Shown here: positions 1 to 4,082 of the stretch, in pieces
How the letters are laid out: each line of letters opens with the position of its first letter
How positions within the stretch are numbered: position 1 is the stretch's first letter
Assembly: GCA_902836725.1 (NCBI GenBank)
Contig: CADFRV010000168.1
Span: forward strand, 1 to 5,809
From: Muribaculaceae bacterium
GTDB lineage: Bacteria; Bacteroidota; Bacteroidia; Bacteroidales; Muribaculaceae
DNA: 5,809 nt
Direction of reading: 5' to 3'
Made by a program: the position numbers and the translations under genes
The notes under the pieces: model-generated
What the model was told of the DNA's origin: nothing
What the model saw: the letters and a program-made list of their open reading frames with translations, nothing else
Database searches by the model: none

Positions 1-153
1 GTCAAGATACCATCTGCGCATCTCCACCACACAATAGGCGTCAAGATCAATGCCGTCGCTCCGGCTCATCAGGCAATCCTGACGCAACGGCTCCAGATAA
101 CGCCTCATCTTCCACTGGGCCAGCATATCGGCCCTGCTAAGCCGTAATTTCAT
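1..153 (-). CDS. Partial phage-cassette protein (5' end only)
   Basis: An open frame starts with ATG at 153 on the minus strand and stays open for 51 codons to the window edge, so the C-terminus is missing. The protein begins MKLRLSRADMLAQWKMRR and is rich in Arg, Leu and Met. It starts 10 bases after the capsid gene stop in the same direction, which implies co-transcription. The gene after a major capsid gene in tailed phages is often a head-completion or head-tail connector protein. That role is inferred from position only; I do not recognise the family. No clear Shine-Dalgarno is visible ahead of the ATG. Confidence 0.6.
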   Translation of the reverse strand, partial: MKLRLSRADMLAQWKMRRYLEPLRQDCLMSRSDGIDLDAYCVVEMRRWYLD

Positions 154-163
154 GTTCTGCCGG

Positions 164-1591
164 TCACTGTGCGACAATACGCATATGGCTGCGGGGATAG
201 CGGAGCACCAGACAGCTCGCCTCGGTTATCACTATGGCATCGACATTGCGCACACCGCTCTGGCGCAGGTTGAGTTTCTCGGTGCGGAAAGGCACATGGC
301 AGTATTTGGTTATATATTCCGGATCCACCACCATTCCCGCGCCCGGCATGCCGCACTGGTCGAATATCTCGGACAAAAGCACATAAAGCGTGCCGAACTT
401 GGAATGGATCTCTGTGAAATCAAGCCCCCATTTGGTTACCACCGCATCGTTGATCAGCACACGTCTGGATCCGCAAAGGTGCAGTTTCTCAATCAGATCG
501 CTGCCTGCCAGAAGCACTTTCTTCGAGGAGCCGGCATTGTGGGCGAAAGCCTTGCGGCAAAGTTTCACAAGCCACTCCTCATCCACCTTGGCCGAAGCCT
601 GGTATGTGAACTCGTTGTCTGTCTGGTTCCATATACCGCCGGTAAGAAAAACCTCCTCCCCTTTTCCGCTGTCTTTCAGGCGGCATTTATGCCCGAAAAG
701 AAACGTTTTCTCCATTCCGAGACGCATGTCGATAATGGCTGCCTCCTCCTGGTCCGAAAAACTCCAGCCCACCTCCTTGTTGCTTATTTTCATGAAGGTG
801 CTTTGCTCGACCTGAGCCTTGAATATTTGACATAAATTGTTGTTTTTCTGAGGCATGGCCTCGAATTGGGGTGTCATTACATCAAGTTCGGCCGCCGCGC
901 GTCCCATTCTTACAAGAAGGGTTCCCACTGGCATGGCGGGGATAGATTCGGCGGCATTGGCAGGTACCACTTTTACCGATCCGTTGTCACAAGCCTCCAC
1001 ATAAAGCACCAGTGCGCCTCCACCGGCCCCTTTCACAGAGGGCACAAGTATTGTGGTCGTAGGCTGGAATATCTCGTTGCAGTCGGTGCGCAGTCTTACC
1101 TCCTTTGCCACACTCTCTTCGTCGCCGCGCCCGTCATCTTCTGCAGCATATGCCTGGGTGAGCTTGGCGACTCCCGGTTTCGTGTCAACCGAGTAATATT
1201 CAACTTTCATGGAACCGCACAGACGCGCTCCGCCGTAACGGGATATCTGGTCAAGCGGTGTGGACATCGGCCGTATCTTCACTATGCGGTCATCGATTTC
1301 GTTGCGCAGCAGGCCGGGCGAAACTTTCTCGCTGAGATCCGTGGTGAGCGGTTCCCCTACCACATGCCTTCCGACACCACCTACAGCAAGTACCGCGGCG
1401 GCCGAAGCGCCCTGCAATCCGTAAGCCGCATTCTCGAACACCATCGTCACACCGCCTCCGGCATGTCCCATGAGCCACCCCGTAACCCACGCCAGCAACA
1501 TGAGAAGCCCTACCACAGTCACCATCGCCGCCTGTGGGCCAGACAGCCACTGTATCACATTCTCCTTAAGATTTCTGATTGCTTCTTTCAT
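164..1591 (-). CDS. Phage major capsid protein, SU10/DUF5309-like, with N-terminal hydrophobic segment
   Basis: This 475-residue protein would form the icosahedral shell of a tailed phage head. Family features seen: a PLTTDL then SPGLLRNEID block (residues 81-100), the RPMSTPLDQISRYG stretch (107-120) matching the N-arm of Bacteroidetes phage capsids, a central CQIFKAQVEQS region followed by a long helix (254-300), a GGIWNQ segment (318-323), and a C-terminal part with DFTEIHSKFG, VVDPEYI and an Arg/Lys-rich PFRTEKL block (391-440), as in the HK97-fold SU10 group. The odd part is residues 1-76: a basic amphipathic start, a strongly hydrophobic stretch at about 21-43 that reads as one membrane span, then a Gly/Ala-rich linker before the capsid core. 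The first ATG (1591) follows an AT-rich leader with a TTTAAAT-CA-ATTTAAA inverted repeat (1595-1610) and no Shine-Dalgarno. An internal Met50 could also be a start. Upstream are the small ORF and a scaffold-like gene. The capsid call is fairly firm; the role of the N-terminus is unknown. Confidence 0.82.
   Translation of the reverse strand: MKEAIRNLKENVIQWLSGPQAAMVTVVGLLMLLAWVTGWLMGHAGGGVTMVFENAAYGLQGASAAAVLAVGGVGRHVVGEPLTTDLSEKVSPGLLRNEIDDRIVKIRPMSTPLDQISRYGGARLCGSMKVEYYSVDTKPGVAKLTQAYAAEDDGRGDEESVAKEVRLRTDCNEIFQPTTTILVPSVKGAGGGALVLYVEACDNGSVKVVPANAAESIPAMPVGTLLVRMGRAAAELDVMTPQFEAMPQKNNNLCQIFKAQVEQSTFMKISNKEVGWSFSDQEEAAIIDMRLGMEKTFLFGHKCRLKDSGKGEEVFLTGGIWNQTDNEFTYQASAKVDEEWLVKLCRKAFAHNAGSSKKVLLAGSDLIEKLHLCGSRRVLINDAVVTKWGLDFTEIHSKFGTLYVLLSEIFDQCGMPGAGMVVDPEYITKYCHVPFRTEKLNLRQSGVRNVDAIVITEASCLVLRYPRSHMRIVAQ
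1442..1459 (-). promoter_or_regulatory. Possible internal ribosome binding site and start (Met50) in the capsid gene
   Basis: On the minus strand GGAGG lies at 1455-1459 (CCTCC on the plus strand), 10 bases before the in-frame ATG at 1444. Initiation here would give a 426-residue capsid protein without the hydrophobic segment, close to an ordinary capsid N-terminus. GGAGG also encodes part of the Gly-rich linker, so it may be chance. Confidence 0.25.
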
Positions 1592-1637
1592 CGTTTTAAA
1601 TCAATTTAAAGGTTTGGTAATCAATTTGTATACTTAT

Positions 1638-1721
1638 TCATCCACGTCTCTTCACGCTTCCAAGCAGCAGATCGAGAACAGCCTTCAGCCACTGCAGCAC
1701 TTTTTTCAGTTTTTCACTCAT
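1638..1721 (-). CDS. Small basic amphipathic ORF, 27 residues
   Basis: ATG at 1721 opens 27 codons ending in TGA (1638-1640). The product starts MSEKLKKVLQWLKAVLDLL and ends in a basic tail (VKRRG). It reads as a single amphipathic helix with Leu/Val/Trp on one face and Lys on the other. A near-perfect Shine-Dalgarno, AAAGGAGGTG, sits 8 bases ahead of the ATG, which is the main reason to believe it. It lies between the scaffold-like gene (36 bases upstream) and the capsid gene in one operon. Its KLKKVLQWL resembles the NLKENVIQWL near the start of the capsid protein. Bacteroidetes phage and plasmid regions often carry unannotated proteins of this size, such as the smalltalk family, but I do not see a convincing match. 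Function unknown; a small membrane-active or assembly helper would fit. Confidence 0.55.
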   Translation of the reverse strand: MSEKLKKVLQWLKAVLDLLLGSVKRRG

Positions 1722-1727
1722 TTTCAA

Positions 1728-1737
1728 CACCTCCTTT
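1728..1737 (-). promoter_or_regulatory. Strong Shine-Dalgarno for the 27-residue ORF
   Basis: On the minus strand the sequence reads AAAGGAGGTG, with AGGAGG 8 bases from the ATG at 1721. It is unusual here, because the starts at 2132, 1591, 153 and 4083 lack such a site, as is common in Bacteroidetes. Confidence 0.6.
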
Positions 1738-1757
1738 CATCCGTTATCAAATACCCT

Positions 1758-2132
1758 CTAAAGATCCCATATCGATATTCTCTCACGCTGCAGAATCTCC
1801 ACATCTGCCGCATATCCTTCATCCGTTCCGCAGCTTCCGCCCCGCTCCAGCATACCGGGCTCACGCATCAGCTCCCTTATATTCTCGTTACGGCCACGGA
1901 GGTAACCCCTCTGCTCCGCCTCGGCAATGAGCGCCTCCACCCGCGCATCTTCCTTTTCTACGGCATCAGTATCGGAGACAGCTCCCACGTTCCCAGCCAG
2001 AGGCTCCTCTTCCCCGGGTTCCGCATGGTCTTCGCGCTCCTCCTCTGCCTCGCTGCATACCGGAGACACCTCAGCTGTGGCACAGTTTTCCACATCTGTC
2101 GTTTTTGCTGAAATGATTTCTTCTTTTTCCAT
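1758..2132 (-). CDS. Acidic protein, probable capsid scaffold
   Basis: The product is 124 residues and very acidic (26 Glu and 8 Asp, about 27%). Residues 1-60 are low in complexity with runs of Glu and look disordered. Residues 61-92 form a charged helix, EDARVEALIAEAEQRGYLRG then RNENIRELMREP. The tail (105-124) is short and ends WDL. Two Cys in the first 26 residues are not in a recognised motif. Small, acidic, helical proteins encoded just upstream of a capsid gene are usually scaffolds that guide head assembly and are then lost, so that role is inferred from composition and order. I cannot name a Pfam family with certainty. The ATG at 2132 follows an AT-rich leader without a Shine-Dalgarno, and a promoter -7 box lies 61 bases upstream. 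It is the first gene of the leftward operon within the window. Confidence 0.65.
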   Translation of the reverse strand: MEKEEIISAKTTDVENCATAEVSPVCSEAEEEREDHAEPGEEEPLAGNVGAVSDTDAVEKEDARVEALIAEAEQRGYLRGRNENIRELMREPGMLERGGSCGTDEGYAADVEILQRERISIWDL

Positions 2133-2192
2133 TTTAGTTAAAATAAAGGTCGTTTATATAAAATCAGGATTGTATTGTTTCTTCCCGCTTTG

Positions 2193-2200
2193 CAAAGTTA
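2193..2200 (-). promoter_or_regulatory. Bacteroidetes promoter -7 box for the capsid operon
   Basis: On the minus strand the sequence reads TAACTTTG, an exact match to the TAnnTTTG consensus for the Bacteroidetes primary sigma factor. No TTTG is found at the expected -33 spacing, so only half of the promoter is clear. Transcription would start near 2186 and leave a leader of about 50 bases before the ATG at 2132. Confidence 0.5.
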
Positions 2201-2339
2201 CATTCGTGTTTCCGATGCTCCCGGCCTTAAAAATCATCAAATTTTATTTCGCCATCACACCCTATTGATTATCAGAATGTTACCATGTGTAGCCAAATTT
2301 TCAGCATGATTTTTAATACTTTTCGGCAACAATTCAACT

Positions 2340-2546
2340 TCAAATTTTGCAAAACAATCTTTTGAGTTGTATCTTTGTATCCAGAGGAAATTGAGAAATT
2401 TCAGCTAAATCGCTTGGTATTAATATTTGTTGACGCCTAGCGACCTGAGGGTCATCACCTCCGGCAGCGAAAGAGTTCGCGCCAATGTATTGATGAGGAA
2501 TAAATTTTGTAGCTGTACTCGAGTTTTTCATTCTGAAATCCGCCAT
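2340..2546 (-). CDS. Doubtful 68-codon ORF or gene fragment
   Basis: The frame runs from ATG at 2546 to a stop at 2340. Its middle, GANSFAAGGDDPQVARRQQ followed by ILIPSDLAEISQFPLDT, reads like real protein, with a plausible loop and helix pattern, but I recognise no family. An inner Met (MKNSS, residue 6) is an alternative start. Against it: no Shine-Dalgarno, AT-rich codons unlike the neighbours, and a good plus-strand promoter match overlaps its 3' end. It could be the tail of a decayed gene of the same leftward cassette, a small live gene, or chance. Confidence 0.25.
   Translation of the reverse strand: MADFRMKNSSTATKFIPHQYIGANSFAAGGDDPQVARRQQILIPSDLAEISQFPLDTKIQLKRLFCKI
2346..2377 (+). 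promoter_or_regulatory. Plus-strand Bacteroidetes promoter with no obvious gene
   Basis: TTTG at 2346-2349 and TATCTTTG at 2370-2377 are separated by exactly 20 bases, matching TTTG-N19-21-TAnnTTTG. Transcription would start near 2384. No plausible plus-strand reading frame follows until 2891-2999, so the transcript would be a small RNA or a long leader. In an AT-rich stretch such a match can arise by chance. Confidence 0.4.
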
Positions 2547-2598
2547 TATTTATCAGTCCAAGAAAAGTCGAGCATTTTTGATCACTCAGGAAACCTTT

Positions 2599-2692
2599 AG
2601 GGTGTGAACGAGTTGCAATTATGCCGGTTATTGGACTTGGCGCTTGGCGGTGCCTCAGAACTGACCGGTTGCAATTTTTAGGTTCACACCCT
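2599..2692. repeat. 94-bp imperfect inverted repeat with nested arms
   Basis: Perfect 11-base outer arms AGGGTGTGAAC (2599-2609) and GTTCACACCCT (2682-2692) enclose matched inner arms CCGGT (2624-2628) and ACCGG (2664-2668), set at nearly equal distances. Between each outer and inner arm lies the self-complementary TTGCAA (2613 and 2669), which can also pair. The loop carries a tandem CTTGGCG CTTGGCG (2636-2649). Together these could fold into a long interrupted hairpin in RNA or single-stranded DNA. There is no T-run after it, so a simple terminator is unlikely. A small non-autonomous repeat element, a recombination site or a structured RNA are possible. Confidence 0.55.
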
Positions 2693-2824
2693 TTCTCGTA
2701 TCCTCTCCCCTTACCCCCGGTTACATAGCAGGGAGCAACACACAAAGCGCACCTTTGCAACAAGGGTTGATATTAAGGGTTTGAGATTTGCATATCCATT
2801 GCTTATTTACACATATTTGATTAG

Positions 2825-2844
2825 CAGTAATAAGGCTATTACTG
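2825..2844. repeat. Perfect hairpin, 8-bp stem and 4-base loop
   Basis: CAGTAATA, loop AGGC, TATTACTG. It lies about 80 bases ahead of the -33 element of the lipoprotein promoter. The stem is AT-rich and no T-run follows on either strand, so it looks more like a protein binding site or the tail of an upstream structure than a strong terminator. Confidence 0.5.
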
Positions 2845-2857
2845 AATTGATTGACTG

Positions 2858-2867
2858 GTAATATTAC
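2858..2867. repeat. 10-bp perfect palindrome GTAATATTAC
   Basis: It lies 13 bases after the 2825-2844 hairpin and shares the TAATA/TATTA core with it, so the two could be paired half-sites of one regulator. It is about 60 bases upstream of the lipoprotein promoter. Function is inferred only from position. Confidence 0.35.
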
Positions 2868-2925
2868 TATGTATCCGGGTAAGGGAGGTCGTGAGATTTT
2901 CCTTACTTTTTTTATTACTGTTCCA

Positions 2926-2957
2926 CTTGCCAGTCTCACCGGATTATGCTATTTTTG
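2926..2957 (+). promoter_or_regulatory. Promoter of the lipoprotein gene
   Basis: CTTG (2926-2929, three of four matches to TTTG), 20 bases, then TATTTTTG (2950-2957), an exact TAnnTTTG. Transcription would begin near 2964, leaving about 35 bases of leader before the ATG at 2999. This supports 2999, not 2891, as the translation start. Confidence 0.55.
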
Positions 2958-2998
2958 CGGAAATGAACAGGATACAGACACTTCTTAACAGCTTGCAT

Positions 2999-4027
2999 AT
3001 GAAAACTCACAGGGTCGCCGCGGCGGCACTGTGGGTTGTTGTTTTCATTACGGCGCTCTCCCTGGCCGCATGCGGAGGAAACACCGAATTCCGCATCAAC
3101 GGCATAATCGACAACTTCGGCACCGGAAACCTCAGACTGGTCTACTACTCCAGAGACGCCGTGCAGTCTGTAACTGCCACCGCCATCGACGGCAAATTCA
3201 TGGCGCTCGCACGCACCGACAGACCTACGGTAATCAGGGTATACACCGCCACAGGAAAGCTGCTCGGCCGCATAATCGTGGACAACGGGGAGACGGTCGA
3301 CGTAAAACTGAACGCATCAGACCCTACCGAAATGACTGCCGGAGGAAACGCCGACTCCAAGCGCCTCGCCGAGTTTCTGAAAAACAATTCCGCAGCTATA
3401 AAAAGCCATGATACCGCGAAAATCAACGAAGCAATATCGCAGATAGTGCAGAAACACCCCGACTGGGTACTCTCCGCGCTGCTTATGAGCGATTTCTATA
3501 ACTCAGCCGGCGACCCGCACGAGGCACTGCGTCTCATCGCATCGCTCGAACCCGACATGACACGCAACACAGGTGTGACATCCGTGCGCGACATGCTCCT
3601 CCCTCTCAGCCACCCGCTTGATTCACTGAGCGTGGAAAAAATCACCGTTTTCACGTCAGACGACACACTGTCTACAATACATACCGGCAGTTTCCGCAAC
3701 ACGCTCCTTATGTTCACCGACGAGAACATACGCAAAAGCGACTCCATCGACGCAGCACTCTCGATTCTTTTCAAAAACAGCTCGCTCGGAATTGTCGACA
3801 TATCAGCAGATCCCGACACCACAACATGGCATAAGTCCATTGACGGAAAAAAAGACACCGATCCTGCGGGCATGACACGCGCATGGGCCGTGTCGCCATA
3901 CAATATGCCCGAACTACAGGACATCCCCGTTGCCTCTCTCCCCTGGTTCATACTCACAGACTCTACAGGAACACTCATCTACCGCGGTCCATCCATTTCA
4001 CGTGTACGCTCTTTGCTGGAGAAGTGA
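2999..4027 (+). CDS. Lipoprotein with DUF4369-like domain and degenerate thioredoxin-like C-terminus
   Basis: The product is 342 residues from ATG 2999. It starts with a lipoprotein signal: MKTHR, a hydrophobic run (residues 6-20), and lipobox LAAC with the acylated Cys at 25. GGNT after the Cys lacks the acidic run of Bacteroidetes surface-export signals, so a periplasm-facing membrane anchor is likely. Residues 30-115 form a beta-rich domain (FRINGIIDNFGTGNLRLVYY, then IVDNGETVDVKL) like DUF4369, which often precedes a thioredoxin domain in Bacteroidetes. A helical linker follows (120-195). From about 205 the pattern is thioredoxin-like, ending in SLPWFILTDSTGTLIYRG, the usual cis-Pro region and last strands. 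There is no CXXC, and the lipobox Cys is the only Cys, so redox activity is not expected. The frame also opens farther left (GTG 2891, ATG 2963), but 2891 is upstream of the promoter and would bury the lipobox internally. ComM follows after 55 bases and may be co-transcribed. Function unknown beyond the envelope location. Confidence 0.8.
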   Translation: MKTHRVAAAALWVVVFITALSLAACGGNTEFRINGIIDNFGTGNLRLVYYSRDAVQSVTATAIDGKFMALARTDRPTVIRVYTATGKLLGRIIVDNGETVDVKLNASDPTEMTAGGNADSKRLAEFLKNNSAAIKSHDTAKINEAISQIVQKHPDWVLSALLMSDFYNSAGDPHEALRLIASLEPDMTRNTGVTSVRDMLLPLSHPLDSLSVEKITVFTSDDTLSTIHTGSFRNTLLMFTDENIRKSDSIDAALSILFKNSSLGIVDISADPDTTTWHKSIDGKKDTDPAGMTRAWAVSPYNMPELQDIPVASLPWFILTDSTGTLIYRGPSISRVRSLLEK

Positions 4028-4082
4028 CCGCCGGTATGAATGACTACCATATCATTTTCACCCATCTAATTCCAGCATTTTT

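Larger units (their letters stand above)
2133..2998. other. Divergent intergenic region, about 870 bases
   Basis: This stretch separates the leftward phage cassette from the rightward lipoprotein gene. From about 2133 to 2440 it is clearly more AT-rich than the genes on either side. It holds three promoter-like elements (2193-2200 minus; 2346-2377 plus; 2926-2957 plus), a doubtful minus ORF (2340-2546), small GC hairpins around 2430-2500, a large imperfect inverted repeat (2599-2692), and a hairpin plus palindrome (2825-2867). The hexamer TTGCAA occurs at 2190, 2347, 2613, 2669 and 2755. I see no tRNA, rRNA, complete insertion sequence or CRISPR array. It may be the scar of a mobile element boundary or may encode an unrecognised small RNA. 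Confidence 0.6.

Noticed and set aside
152..1609. Long plus-strand frames (152-835, 390-815 and 866-1609) opposite the capsid gene
   Set aside because: They are antisense shadows of a GC-rich coding gene. Their proteins show no family pattern, while the minus frame matches a capsid family over its length.
1470..2268. Plus-strand frames 1470-2111 and 1927-2268
   Set aside because: They cross the small ORF, the scaffold-like gene and the minus-strand promoter, and have Ser/Leu-rich shadow composition with no plausible start signals.
2599..2692. Inverted repeat considered as a Rho-independent terminator or as a CRISPR repeat
   Set aside because: No T-run follows the structure and no repeat-spacer periodicity is present.
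2859..2867. TAATATTAC, identical to the replication-origin nonanucleotide of CRESS-DNA viruses
   Set aside because: It is not in the loop of a GC-rich stem, no Rep gene is present, and it is simply part of a short AT-rich palindrome.
2455..2939. Minus-strand frames 2455-2763 and 2721-2939
   Set aside because: They run across the inverted repeat and hairpins, are rich in Cys and Arg typical of noncoding translation, and lack start signals.
3145..3978. Minus and plus alternative frames inside the lipoprotein gene
   Set aside because: They are shadows; the lipobox, domain pattern and promoter all support the plus frame ending at 4027.
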